A stretch of DNA of 22,992 bases from a virus: positions 1 through 22,992 of the IMG/VR virus record IMGVR_UViG_3300036808_000083; one strand, written 5' to 3'. Positions 6,697-14,703 of the stretch are shown in pieces (positions within the stretch are counted from its first letter, which is position 1; each line of letters starts with the position of its first letter). The notes below the pieces were generated by a model. The model was not told the DNA's origin and made no database searches. It saw only the letters and a list, made by a program, of their open reading frames with translations. Both the position numbers and the translations under genes were made by a program.

Positions 6697-7200
6697 ATGC
6701 CGATTGGACGTAGACCTGGGGGTGGCACATCCAACACCCAAGCGATCACGACTACTGACGAAGAGGGGATTCCGGTCCCACTCATCGATCAAGCAGAACT
6801 CGATCCACAAGTGTTGATCGATCTGGGTATCGTCGAGGGTGACGACTACCCACAAGGCATAGCGGTTTCCGCTTCCCAGAGCGGTGAAAGTCTCGCTTTT
6901 GAGCCTTGTAGTGCTGTTACGGCCACAGGTAAGGGTGAGAACTTCTATGGCTTTTTGAAGGTTGCTACGGCAGCCGGGGAGCCAACCCGGGTAATCACTG
7001 CCCGTGGGGCCACACTAACGCCTCTCTTGGAAGTCGGGACGACACCCGTTGCTGGAGAGGATGCCTTTCTGTCCACTGTGTCCGGTAGAGTGACGAACGT
7101 CGCTCCTAACGAGTCTGGAAACACAGTGCTACGGGTAGGCTACTACATCAGCGCAACTGCAATCGTATTCACGACAGACATGCGTACAAAGATATCGTAA
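6697..7200 (+). CDS. Beta-rich virion structural protein
   Basis: This 167-aa protein starts at ATG 6697 after GAGGTGGGG. The N-terminal 60 residues are flexible and polar. The C-terminal part has the pattern GATLTPLLEVGTTPVAGEDA, then FLSTVSGRVTN, ending in VLRVGYYISAT. A 'G-x-D-x-hydrophobic-L-S-x-x-x-G-x-V-T ... hydrophobic-G-Y' layout is common in decoration (DUF2190-like) and fibre-tip domains of phage virion proteins, which report on exposure at the particle surface. No membrane segment. The precise role is unknown. Confidence 0.6.
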   Translation: MPIGRRPGGGTSNTQAITTTDEEGIPVPLIDQAELDPQVLIDLGIVEGDDYPQGIAVSASQSGESLAFEPCSAVTATGKGENFYGFLKVATAAGEPTRVITARGATLTPLLEVGTTPVAGEDAFLSTVSGRVTNVAPNESGNTVLRVGYYISATAIVFTTDMRTKIS

Positions 7201-7213
7201 TGAGGAACCAGAA

Positions 7214-7585
7214 ATGGGAAATAAGGCGGACCCCCCAGCTTCTTGGGTGGGACATACATGGAGTGGCGGAATGAAGACACCCAATCGCAGGATTGAGTGC
7301 GAGGTGGATTTCAAGGGGCACCCGACTGTGGGTGAGTACGCTAACGCCTTCCGAGTGCTTCCTGATATAGCTACTGATGATGACTTCTTCTTGGACTTCC
7401 TCATCTACTCCGAAGACGAAAAGAAAGCCTTTTTGGTCTCTCGGGTTAGAGTTAGGAAGGATTTTCTTCCTGCCATCCAAGTCCGCTTGGGCGAGGCCAT
7501 GAAGGAGATAAGCCCAAACCTTCAAGTGGTTCTCCCCGTGGATCTTTGGTCCGACCCCAACAAGGGTGGTGGGGAACCGAACTGA
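7214..7585 (+). CDS. DUF3467-like small protein
   Basis: This 123-aa protein starts at ATG 7214, with TGAGGA ten bases upstream; ATG 7271 is a weaker alternative. The central pattern GEYANAFRVLPD ... DDFFLDFLIYS ... VSRVRVRKDFLPAIQVRL matches the layout of DUF3467: Tyr-Ala-Asn, a short strand, phe-Leu-Asp-Phe, then Ser-Arg-Val and a Phe-Leu helix. I recognise it by pattern, without a search. The family is of unknown function and occurs in bacteria and phages. In context it is one of several small genes of the head block. Confidence 0.5.
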   Translation: MGNKADPPASWVGHTWSGGMKTPNRRIECEVDFKGHPTVGEYANAFRVLPDIATDDDFFLDFLIYSEDEKKAFLVSRVRVRKDFLPAIQVRLGEAMKEISPNLQVVLPVDLWSDPNKGGGEPN

Positions 7586-7589
7586 AACC

Positions 7590-7608
7590 GGTCCAAAAGG
7601 TATGGACC
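7590..7608 (+). other. Short hairpin before the 7650 gene
   Basis: Bases 7590-7595 pair with 7603-7608 (GGTCCA/TGGACC) around a 7-base loop, between the DUF3467-like gene and the next ribosome binding site. It fits the pattern of hairpins before genes that follow a gap, but on its own could be chance. Confidence 0.3.
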
Positions 7609-7649
7609 TGGGTAATATGTGACCGACACCTATTTAGAGGAGTGACACT

Positions 7650-8459
7650 GTGAGTATACAATGGAAACGAGGCGAGTTTCTTGCCTTCCGAGCAACCACC
7701 AAGGTTCATCTTGGGAAGGTTGAGAAAGACATCTTTGAGAACGACGAGATCGAGTTCGACGGGCAGACGGTGAAGTATGCCGGGGAAGAGTTCGCTCTCT
7801 CCACGCTACGAGCCGCTGTGAAGGCGGGCTGGTTCGTTCCGATTGAGGATACTGTCAGCACCTATGTCCCGCAACCTGCGGACATTCGTATCCGTCCCGC
7901 ACAAGCGTTGGACATGAACACCCGAGGCGAACCTATGAAGGTCGAGCAAGCCTCTGACGAGGAACGGGTGGTCGGTACGGTGGAAGCCGCCAACGTAGGT
8001 GGTCGGGCTACCAAGGGAGATCCCGATGGCGTGGTAAGCACGATCAAGACGGCTGCGAAGCAGCGTGTCACGGTCACAGACGCCAGTCAGGTAGCTGCCG
8101 AGATCAACCGTCTGGACAACTCACCCCCGCCAGCAGCCGACTTCACACAGTCAGCTACCGGGGACGTGACCCAGACTATTGAATCCGCAGGGGAACTGGA
8201 CACCTTGCTACCGGATGCCGAGGTCCACCCGGCCAAGGCGGCCAAGAAGACCGTCAAGAAGGCTTCTGGAAAGACCGACAAGATCATCTCTGTCGAGACC
8301 CCTCATGGGACCATCGATTGGGATATGTCGGTTCACTGGAAGACCCGGGCGAAGACTATCGTCAGCAAGTACGGGAGTAACCCCGAAGTCCTTGACTCCA
8401 TTCTGGGAGTTGAAACGAAGGGTGTCGTCAATCAGGTTCAGGGAACTCTCGATAACTGA
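7650..8459 (+). CDS. Unknown 269-aa phage protein, likely virion-associated
   Basis: Translation starts at GTG 7650 behind AGAGGAG. The N-terminal domain (about residues 1-70) has alternating strands with the segment DEIEFDGQTVKYAGEEF and ends in LRAAVKAGWFVP. A long polar, low-complexity linker follows (about 75-210) with a Lys/Ala-rich stretch (AKKTVKKASGK). The C-terminal domain has HGTIDWDMSVHWKTRAKTIV, whose His, Trp, Asp and Tyr residues look like a conserved core. The two-domain layout joined by a flexible linker suggests a structural or adaptor protein. I cannot name a family. A terminator follows. Confidence 0.65.
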   Translation: MSIQWKRGEFLAFRATTKVHLGKVEKDIFENDEIEFDGQTVKYAGEEFALSTLRAAVKAGWFVPIEDTVSTYVPQPADIRIRPAQALDMNTRGEPMKVEQASDEERVVGTVEAANVGGRATKGDPDGVVSTIKTAAKQRVTVTDASQVAAEINRLDNSPPPAADFTQSATGDVTQTIESAGELDTLLPDAEVHPAKAAKKTVKKASGKTDKIISVETPHGTIDWDMSVHWKTRAKTIVSKYGSNPEVLDSILGVETKGVVNQVQGTLDN

Positions 8460-8483
8460 ACCAACCCGTTACTTCTCCAATAG

Positions 8484-8518
8484 AAGCCCACCAGTAGAGC
8501 TTGCTCTCTGGTGGGCTT
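8484..8518 (+). terminator. Intrinsic terminator after the 7650 gene
   Basis: Bases 8484-8494 pair with 8508-8518 and the inner 8496-8500 with 8503-8507, giving 16 pairs with one bulged T, followed by TTCTATTTT. It lies between the 269-aa gene and the next transcription unit. Confidence 0.85.
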
Positions 8519-8546
8519 TCTATTTTGAGCAAGCGAGTGGGATGGA

Positions 8547-8951
8547 ATGAAGAAAGACGCATCCAGTCAGGCAGCTTGGGCACTTCTCATTAGAGGTGTT
8601 GCCGAAGCTCGTACAGAGGCACATCGTCTACGGCACCTCGTCAATCGAGGACTGAAGATCGCAGAGGCTTCCGATCAGAAGGAGCACCTGTATGCGATAG
8701 CCGGTGATTTGATTGTCGGTATGCCAAAGCGCCTTGGAGTTCTTGAGCGTGTTCTGGATCGTACCTCCTATGCTCTTTCTGTCATGGGGAGTGAGTTCTT
8801 CGAGTCCCGCCTTGCTCTCCCAGATAGGGAGCTTGTGGAGGAAGCCGTAAAGCACTCACAACAACCCTTCCCTGGAAGCACCAAGCGCAGTTCTGCTCAT
8901 AAGGTAGCGGCTCGGTATCTGGCAAAGATGGCCGTCGATTCGGAGGGTTGA
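8547..8951 (+). CDS. Small helical unknown ending in a VAARYL motif
   Basis: This 134-aa, mostly helical protein starts at ATG 8547 in the context GGGATGGAATG. It is 28 bases after the terminator, so its promoter must lie within or upstream of the terminator, or it depends on read-through. The C-terminus carries SSAHKVAARYLAKMAVD. Similar VAxR-aromatic or hydrophobic peptides occur in the next protein (twice) and in the protein at 19877. The stop overlaps the region just before the next start. No family recognised. Confidence 0.65.
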   Translation: MKKDASSQAAWALLIRGVAEARTEAHRLRHLVNRGLKIAEASDQKEHLYAIAGDLIVGMPKRLGVLERVLDRTSYALSVMGSEFFESRLALPDRELVEEAVKHSQQPFPGSTKRSSAHKVAARYLAKMAVDSEG

Positions 8952-8953
8952 GT

Positions 8954-10894
8954 ATGGGTTCGAGGAAGCCACCACGATTGGCTTATCGTCCACCCGCCAG
9001 TGAGCTTTCGGGTGTCCAGACCTATGTCACCCAGACTAACAAGGAGAACCTCCCGCCGAATACGGACAAGTCTCCACAAGACAACTATCACTCCAGGCAG
9101 AATGGTCCGTCTGCACCGGAGAACAAGCAGCAAGCCCTACCCATCACGCCGCAGCACAAGAAGCAGCGTGACCAACGTCCCCCGATTTCTGACACGGGCG
9201 GCGGGGGCAGCAGCACCTCTCGACCGCAGTTCAATGTCCCTCCCCACTCCGAGGATGCCGTAGGGGGCCGCCCTATCCACAAGGAGAAGGTGAGGACTAA
9301 ATCTCAACCTGGGGAGGACTACGGGCACTCTCATATGGACCAGGGGCACCGTCTTCATCAGCGAAGACCCGGTGTTATCGCCACCGAGGCAGAGGATGTT
9401 GAAGCTGGGTATGAGGATGGGAAGTACCCTGTTCAGCGACAGCGGAAGCAGCGAGGACAGGCGAAGAAGTATTACCGAATCAAAGACAAGAAGCCCGACA
9501 GGAAGCTGCCAAAGAGACGAAAGTCTCGAATCAAGTGGAAGACCAAGCGGCGTAAGGGGACAACCAAGCGGTATAAGAGGAACTCACGGAAGTTTCCTCG
9601 TCGCTTCGTGCGGTTTCGTGGTGGTGGTGTTGCAACCAACGCAGAGCGAACACAGAAGTGGCGGGATAAAGGCAACCCCGTAAAGTACAAAGAGTATGAG
9701 AAGGACCGCCAAGAGCAGCGGAAGAAGGATCGCAAGCAAAAGAGCGAAACGAAGCTGCAAACGAAGAAGGCGGGTCTGACAGACATCCCCTTGCTGACAT
9801 TCTATGACTATGCAGGAAAAGCCGAGGTTCGAGAGGTAATCCTCGAAACCGAAACTGTTGTCTTCACCATCGAGGATGAGGTTTACGACGTTCCTTTCGA
9901 TTTCCTGGTTGACGAGATTGAGGACGAAACGGTCTTCGATGCGTTGTTTGGATACATTGATGAACTCATCACCTTGAGTCAGGAATACGACTTTGAGGTC
10001 GATGATGATCCGCAGGATCTTACGGTGGATGATATGGCCCAAGCCCTCAAGGAAGCGTTCTACCGAGAGCAACGCCGCCCCGACATGCTCACCCAGAACT
10101 GGAGAAAGGACCGCTCCAAGGGCGTCCCAGACGGCGAAGACGCCAATGCCGAGGCATACGGCGGGAGTTCAACTTGGGTTGTTCCGATGTCTGGTGCCCC
10201 AGGTCTGATTGAGGAACGGGAAAACCAGACACCTACCGACACGATCCAGCAGCCAGCCGTGCCAAGAAATCCCGGCTCTGCCAAAGTCATTCCCAGTGGT
10301 TACGGTTTCGTCAACAAGATAGCGTCCCGGCATGTGGACCGAGTGGCTGCTCGTATCGCCGAGATCTGGGATTCCACAGATCAAAAGATCCATCAGAGGT
10401 CTGACGGGCTCCAGGTCAAACTCAAGAGAACAGTTCCCAAGCACGCCTATTGGTTGTTTCAAGTCCAAGGGAAGACTGGGAGTTACCTCATCCGTCTCCA
10501 GGCCCAACGACGGGGAAACACCGTAGACATCAACAAGTTGAACGTCCGTATGTCTTGTACGTGTGACTTTTGGCGATGGCAGGGACCGGAGCATTGGGCA
10601 AAGGTCGGTGACTATCTTTATGGTAGACCCCGAGGAACAGCCAGTAATCCCGATACCAAAGATCCAGATGGAAGGCACCGGGTCTGTAAGCATGTTCTCG
10701 CTGTACTTCGTCGTGCCAAGAAGAACTACAAAGTACGGCCCAAGTCGAGGTTCACACAGAAACAAGGAAGTGCTCTGGTGGGGCTTCGGTATCTCTCCGA
10801 TACTATCGGTATGGGTAGGGTGTCAGTCAGCTACCGTGAGTTTGACCAAATGGTTGCGAGAGTGGCTGCTCGATTTGGACAGGAGAAGGCTTGA
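8954..10894 (+). CDS. Large multidomain protein with SWIM-type zinc motif
   Basis: This 646-aa protein starts at ATG 8954, six bases after GGAGGG; the in-frame TTG at 8948 is too close to that site. Residues 1-150 are disordered (Pro/Gln/Ser). About 155-275 is strongly basic (KKRRK/KRYKR runs). About 275-375 is a folded acidic domain (VFTIEDEVYDVPFDFLVDEI and onward). The C-terminal domain holds C535-x-C537 and C578-x-H580, the CxC...CxH pattern of SWIM zinc fingers, with WRWQGPEHWA and DYLYGRPRGTA between. VAARI and VAARF motifs precede and follow this domain. SWIM domains bind DNA or proteins. In a phage head block an internal or DNA-contacting virion protein is plausible. I cannot assign a specific role. 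Confidence 0.75.
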   Translation: MGSRKPPRLAYRPPASELSGVQTYVTQTNKENLPPNTDKSPQDNYHSRQNGPSAPENKQQALPITPQHKKQRDQRPPISDTGGGGSSTSRPQFNVPPHSEDAVGGRPIHKEKVRTKSQPGEDYGHSHMDQGHRLHQRRPGVIATEAEDVEAGYEDGKYPVQRQRKQRGQAKKYYRIKDKKPDRKLPKRRKSRIKWKTKRRKGTTKRYKRNSRKFPRRFVRFRGGGVATNAERTQKWRDKGNPVKYKEYEKDRQEQRKKDRKQKSETKLQTKKAGLTDIPLLTFYDYAGKAEVREVILETETVVFTIEDEVYDVPFDFLVDEIEDETVFDALFGYIDELITLSQEYDFEVDDDPQDLTVDDMAQALKEAFYREQRRPDMLTQNWRKDRSKGVPDGEDANAEAYGGSSTWVVPMSGAPGLIEERENQTPTDTIQQPAVPRNPGSAKVIPSGYGFVNKIASRHVDRVAARIAEIWDSTDQKIHQRSDGLQVKLKRTVPKHAYWLFQVQGKTGSYLIRLQAQRRGNTVDINKLNVRMSCTCDFWRWQGPEHWAKVGDYLYGRPRGTASNPDTKDPDGRHRVCKHVLAVLRRAKKNYKVRPKSRFTQKQGSALVGLRYLSDTIGMGRVSVSYREFDQMVARVAARFGQEKA

Positions 10895-11283
10895 TGCCGA
10901 TTTACTCATATCAATGTGAAAACGCAGAGTGCGGACACGCTTTTGAGCACTCTTTGCCGATTTCCGAGTACAAATCACCCCAGGATTGTCCTGAATGTGA
11001 AGGTTCGACAAAGAAGCTCATCACGCCGATTGGGTTCATTCTCAAAGGGGATGATTGGGCGGGCAAAAATCTGCGGATCAAGAAGCAGATGGCAACAAAG
11101 AATCGCCACCTCTCTGGTAAAGAAAACGAAATGAAGCGGGACGGCCCCAGAATGACTCTTGCCCCAAATGTGGGTGGAGAGAGGGTCGAGAGTTGGGCAG
11201 ACGCCCAGAAGCTCGCAGCCAGTAAGGGGAAAGAGACCTCTTCGTACAACTCGTTGGTGCATAAAGAGCGGAGTACCGCATGA
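10894..11283 (+). CDS. FmdB-type zinc-ribbon protein
   Basis: This 129-aa protein starts at ATG 10894, overlapping the previous TGA by one base, with AGGAGAAGG upstream. The N-terminus MPIYSYQC, followed by GHAFE and CPEC, is the classic FmdB-family zinc ribbon. Cys8 and Cys13 form the first pair (spacing wider than the usual CxxC) and Cys32 and Cys35 the second. The C-terminal 90 residues are basic and polar, with no known domain. FmdB-like proteins are frequent small genes in phages, probably protein- or nucleic-acid-binding. Tight coupling with the SWIM protein suggests related work. The next gene overlaps it by ATGA. Confidence 0.8.
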   Translation: MPIYSYQCENAECGHAFEHSLPISEYKSPQDCPECEGSTKKLITPIGFILKGDDWAGKNLRIKKQMATKNRHLSGKENEMKRDGPRMTLAPNVGGERVESWADAQKLAASKGKETSSYNSLVHKERSTA

Positions 11284-11999
11284 TCGGGATTATCCCAAGT
11301 GTGCTTGAGCGTTCGCCCGGTCTGATCGATCTTACGATCCGAAATACCAGCGCCACTCATTACCGTATCTCGGCTCACCGTACCTTGAATGATGCACACA
11401 TTGGCGGGACAACCCTGTTCACGATCCAGAAGAACACCTCTTTTCGGTCCAGGACTCTTCGACAGAAGGGGCTTGGGTTGACGATGGACTCCAACCGGGG
11501 TCTTACCCGAATGGTCTTTGATCTAAAGGACTACGCTGATGGCGGAGGCGGCACAGCAGCCACGGTCCCTATGGATGAAGAGATCCTGTATCTTCGGGTA
11601 GAAGAAAGCATGGACGAGGAAGTTTCCTGGCTCGCCGCTGGCCCTATTGTGGTGATCCCACCCGCAGGTTTTTACCGCACCCCAAACCCGGCATTGGTTC
11701 TTGCAGGCACAGCCCCCACGGATGGCGGGAGCACATCGATTGGAAACCCAGCTTCAAGTGCTGCCATGCACATTATTTTTCCGAAGTTTACGGTGGATAT
11801 TTCCGTTCGTAACCACGGAACAGCCGGGGCGGATGCCGGAGATATTTGGTATTCGGTTGGACATAATCATCCGGTCGGACGCTTGGAAGCAGACGACTGG
11901 TGGTTCGGTGGACCCGGCGGATATCGGGAGCTTCTTCTCGAAGGTTCTAATGCTGCTGCGGACTTTAGTATCAATATGGGAGTTGCATCGAGGATGTGA
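11280..11999 (+). CDS. Beta-rich virion structural protein, unknown family
   Basis: This 239-aa protein starts at ATG 11280, overlapping the zinc-ribbon gene by four bases (ATGA), so translation is probably coupled. It is rich in alternating hydrophobic residues, Gly and Thr, without membrane segments. Recognisable stretches are YRISAHRTLNDAHIGGTTLF, LYLRVEESMDEEVSWL (an acidic beta hairpin) and DIWYSVGHNHPVGRLEADDW near the C-terminus. This composition is typical of virion surface or neck proteins. Its partner could be the paralogous pair that follows. Function not recognised. Confidence 0.6.
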   Translation: MIGIIPSVLERSPGLIDLTIRNTSATHYRISAHRTLNDAHIGGTTLFTIQKNTSFRSRTLRQKGLGLTMDSNRGLTRMVFDLKDYADGGGGTAATVPMDEEILYLRVEESMDEEVSWLAAGPIVVIPPAGFYRTPNPALVLAGTAPTDGGSTSIGNPASSAAMHIIFPKFTVDISVRNHGTAGADAGDIWYSVGHNHPVGRLEADDWWFGGPGGYRELLLEGSNAAADFSINMGVASRM

Positions 12000-12011
12000 C
12001 CCCCGATGGTT

Positions 12012-12054
12012 TGTCTATAAGACATCAAGTATGAGCGAGTAGCCGCATAGCGGC
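12012..12054 (+). other. Two perfect hairpins before the 12080 gene
   Basis: TGTCT-ATAA-type and GCCGC-ATA-GCGGC stems: 12012-12016 with 12020-12024, and 12042-12046 with 12050-12054. The second lies about ten bases before the ribosome binding site of the next gene. The remainder of the 80-base gap (12000-12079) shows no gene. Confidence 0.35.
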
Positions 12055-12079
12055 CAAGACTTTAGGTGGAGAGAAAACA

Positions 12080-13054
12080 ATGCCGTATATCCTAATGGTT
12101 CGGTCAGACATCCCAGACGGGACTTTCTTTGTGGGAGACCTGACCCCCAATACCTCACAGCGGAGTGATCTCGATCCTCCCGGGCAGACCTTATACGTCA
12201 ACCGAGTCGTTACCGGCTCTGGTTCGGGTGGGAACAACGCTTCCAACTCGTCGCATGGGTCAATCACAGCCGACCAGCCCGATGGCGCAGGTACGCAGAT
12301 CAACCTTCACGGGAAGACCACCGGGTCCGATGCTTTCGGACTCGCTGCTTACTTGATCGACAACTGCCCCCTTGACGCTGGTACGGACACTCCGATCATC
12401 GCTGCCGATGCGATCATCGCCGCCGATGCAATCGTGGCATTGATGGACGCCTCTGTGGTCAATCTAACCGCAGCGAATATCAACACCGCTGTTCAAGCGG
12501 AAGCTGGCAATCTGGGCTCTTTTGAGCTTCTGGGTGGCACTGCAACGGCTTCGCTTGCCGACGTTCTCTCCGTTCTCGCAGGGCGTATCTACCGGGTTCC
12601 CGCAGGCTCTTTCATCGCCAATGATGAAGCCGCTAATGCAGGTGACTTCGATGGAGCAACCAGCTTCCAGAACGGTGGCTTCGTTGAACAGGTGACCACA
12701 GCGAAGAATCGTACCGAGCTTGGTAAGCAGGCACCCGATGTGGTGACTGTAAACATCCCTGTTCGGGGCATCCGCTCTGTTTACGCCAGTGGTGCTCTCA
12801 ACTCTTCCGTCAATGAGGGACTTCTCGCAGAGGGGGTGAGCGGTATCACTCTCTATGGCCGAGCCGTTTCCACACCTGACAACTCGGGTGACATTACTGG
12901 TTCTCCTTCCAAGACAGAAGGCGAAACTTCAACTGGTTACCCTGCCCGCAATCGTCAAGATATGGCGAACACGACTGGTGCTTTGTCAGCTTTGACCGAA
13001 GCCGGTGGTCGAGTTTTCCTCATCGTAGACGATGACGGCACAATCATCGCCTAA
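12080..13054 (+). CDS. Virion structural protein, first of a paralogous pair
   Basis: This 324-aa protein starts at ATG 12080 behind GGTGGAGAG. It shares with the next gene the N-terminal block DLTPNTSQR (residues 20-28), GQT-YV, GLAAYL, a 'LAGRIYRV' block and a 'YASGALNSSVNEGLLAE' block, all in the same order. It is Ala/Thr/Gly-rich with a repeated IIAADAI segment and no membrane segments, as expected of a beta-rich virion component. The end reads VFLIVDDDGTIIA, matching the paralog's RVYDDEGTNLA. It probably forms a complex with, or substitutes for, the paralog. The family is not recognised. Confidence 0.65.
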   Translation: MPYILMVRSDIPDGTFFVGDLTPNTSQRSDLDPPGQTLYVNRVVTGSGSGGNNASNSSHGSITADQPDGAGTQINLHGKTTGSDAFGLAAYLIDNCPLDAGTDTPIIAADAIIAADAIVALMDASVVNLTAANINTAVQAEAGNLGSFELLGGTATASLADVLSVLAGRIYRVPAGSFIANDEAANAGDFDGATSFQNGGFVEQVTTAKNRTELGKQAPDVVTVNIPVRGIRSVYASGALNSSVNEGLLAEGVSGITLYGRAVSTPDNSGDITGSPSKTEGETSTGYPARNRQDMANTTGALSALTEAGGRVFLIVDDDGTIIA

Positions 13055-13073
13055 AATCCTGGAGGAATGAACG

Positions 13074-14312
13074 ATGGCTACCAAGGCATATATCATCCCC
13101 GTTCGGAATGACCTTCCTGCGGGACAAGTACAAATCAACGATCTGACGCCCAACACGTCGCAGCGCAATCCCATCGTGGATGGCCCTGGACAGACTGGGT
13201 ACGTTCAGACGGGTCGATTTCTTTCAACAGCTTTTCCCGGCGCTTCAGCAGCGGTTGCGTTTGCTGATGTTGTGAGCTACACCGTGATCGGAACCGCCGA
13301 GCAGGGGCTTGCAGCCTATCTGCGGGTTGTGGTTCACGCTGATTCGGGTGTAGCCAACGACAACCTGACCGCAGCGGAAGCCTTTGAGGCTGCCTCGCTC
13401 ATTGTTCAAGATGTCCTCGACGGCACTGATATCGATGCTGCACGGCTCGCTGTTCATTTGACCGCAGCGGTTGGTGCAGCTACCGAGGCTATCGGTGACA
13501 CTGACATCATCGCAACGTCCGAGTCTTTTGGGACGGTTGATCAAGTCATGCGAATCCTGGCCGGTGAGATCTATGAGGTCCGTGCCGACACGGCGATTGG
13601 TCTTGATACATTAGGCGAGTGGCAGAGCGTTGCAGAGCGTGACGTTTGGATCGCTACGGAACTCGCAGCGAGCGGAGATGTTTACAACTCCGATGGCGGC
13701 TTCCTGACCGCAGCCGACCCCACAGCAGACACGCAGACGTGGCCCGCTTCGGAAAGTTACCAGTCTGCCCGTGCCCTGTATATTTCGGGCTCTCTGCGTG
13801 CTTCTATTGGTGAAGGCAAGCTGTCTTCGTTGGCTTCGGCTGACTTTGCCGCAGTGACCAACCGCCTTACGGTGAACGAGGACAATGCGGGTTTCCCGAC
13901 TGTCGAGTACACCTACGGTACGGATGATCTGTCGTCTTCGGACTACACCTATTCTGCTGGTTCGGTTCTCGCTGTGACCCCGATGCCCGTCTTGACGGTT
14001 GCATCAATCACGGCAGCAACCCCCGCAGTGGTGACTACGGACGATACTTCGGGTATCGCCAATGCTGACTTTGTTTGGATCTCCAACCACGACGGCACGG
14101 TCGCTGTGGATGGCCCGTTCAAGGTAGCAAGTGTTTCTGGTGCCACTTTTGAACTCAACACTGCCGCCGATGTTGCGGTGGCGTTCACGGTCGCCGCTAC
14201 TACCGGGAATGTGATCCTGACTAACTCTGACGGAGATCACGCATACAACTTGGCATCCAACTCCGCCCGAGCGATTCGTGTGTACGACGATGAGGGGACG
14301 AATCTCGCATAA
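13074..14312 (+). CDS. Virion structural protein, second paralog, with E1-FCCH-like domain
   Basis: This 412-aa protein starts at ATG 13074 behind TGGAGGA, 20 bases after its paralog. The N-terminal two thirds follow the same block order (DLTPNTSQR at residues 23-31, GQT-YV, GLAAYL, LAGEIYEV, YISGSLRASIGEGKL). The C-terminal third has an inserted domain at about residues 306-366. There VASITAATPAVVTTDD, FVWISNHDGT, and VASVSGATFEL match the beta-barrel pattern seen in phage tail and fibre proteins under the E1-FCCH-like name (I-x-x-A-T-P-x-V-V-T ... V-x-I ... F-E-L). The insert would explain the extra length compared with the paralog. A strong terminator follows. Confidence 0.7.
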   Translation: MATKAYIIPVRNDLPAGQVQINDLTPNTSQRNPIVDGPGQTGYVQTGRFLSTAFPGASAAVAFADVVSYTVIGTAEQGLAAYLRVVVHADSGVANDNLTAAEAFEAASLIVQDVLDGTDIDAARLAVHLTAAVGAATEAIGDTDIIATSESFGTVDQVMRILAGEIYEVRADTAIGLDTLGEWQSVAERDVWIATELAASGDVYNSDGGFLTAADPTADTQTWPASESYQSARALYISGSLRASIGEGKLSSLASADFAAVTNRLTVNEDNAGFPTVEYTYGTDDLSSSDYTYSAGSVLAVTPMPVLTVASITAATPAVVTTDDTSGIANADFVWISNHDGTVAVDGPFKVASVSGATFELNTAADVAVAFTVAATTGNVILTNSDGDHAYNLASNSARAIRVYDDEGTNLA

Positions 14313-14348
14313 TCCCGCCAACTCTCCCGCCTAATCCCTCGTTTTCTC

Positions 14349-14381
14349 AAGCCCCTTGCTGTCTTTGACAGCAAGGGGCTT
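14349..14381 (+). terminator. Strong intrinsic terminator after the paralogous pair
   Basis: Bases 14349-14363 pair perfectly with 14367-14381 (15 bp, GC-rich) around a TTT loop, and a T-rich stretch (TCCTCGTTT) follows. It ends the unit from 8547. Confidence 0.9.
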
Positions 14382-14450
14382 CCTCGTTTCTCCGGCTATA
14401 CATTCTCCTACATAGACAATGTGAACTACACCATATGTGCTGGAGAAATG

Positions 14451-14693
14451 ATGCCTAATACAAATGGTCACTACCGGACCTCGGACCTCTACTACGCCGC
14501 ATACCTAAAGGTGGCGGGGGTGATGTTGGAGGACTGCGTGCGGGAAGACAATCGAGTTTTCTTCCTCTTCGAGCACACGGACTCAATCTCCGACTTGAAG
14601 CAGCAGTATTTCAACCGCACCAGCAAGGTTCCGGCGTTGAGCTACGCAGATGAGATTCGATCCATGAAGGCGTTGACCCACATGGGTCGATAA
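14451..14693 (+). CDS. Second DUF5659-like small protein
   Basis: Several in-frame starts exist (GTG 14421, ATG 14448, ATG 14451). GGAG at 14442-14445 favours ATG 14451, giving 80 aa. The pattern YRTSDLYYAAYLKVAGVML, then an acidic turn and VFFLFEHTD, repeats the layout of the 2787 protein (helix, strand, strand), typical of DUF5659. A C-terminal Tyr-rich helix follows. The two are diverged paralogs or independent members of one family. It precedes the probable neck protein by 10 bases, again at the start of a transcription unit. Function unknown. Confidence 0.6.
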   Translation: MPNTNGHYRTSDLYYAAYLKVAGVMLEDCVREDNRVFFLFEHTDSISDLKQQYFNRTSKVPALSYADEIRSMKALTHMGR

Positions 14694-14703
14694 GGAGAGC
14701 AGG

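Noticed and set aside
8948-8953. TTG start for the SWIM protein
   Set aside because: The GGAGGG lies directly next to TTG; ATG 8954 has the proper spacing.
14421-14450. GTG 14421 or ATG 14448 as the start of the second DUF5659-like gene
   Set aside because: GGAG at 14442-14445 is too close to 14448 and downstream of 14421; ATG 14451 fits best, though the choice is not certain.
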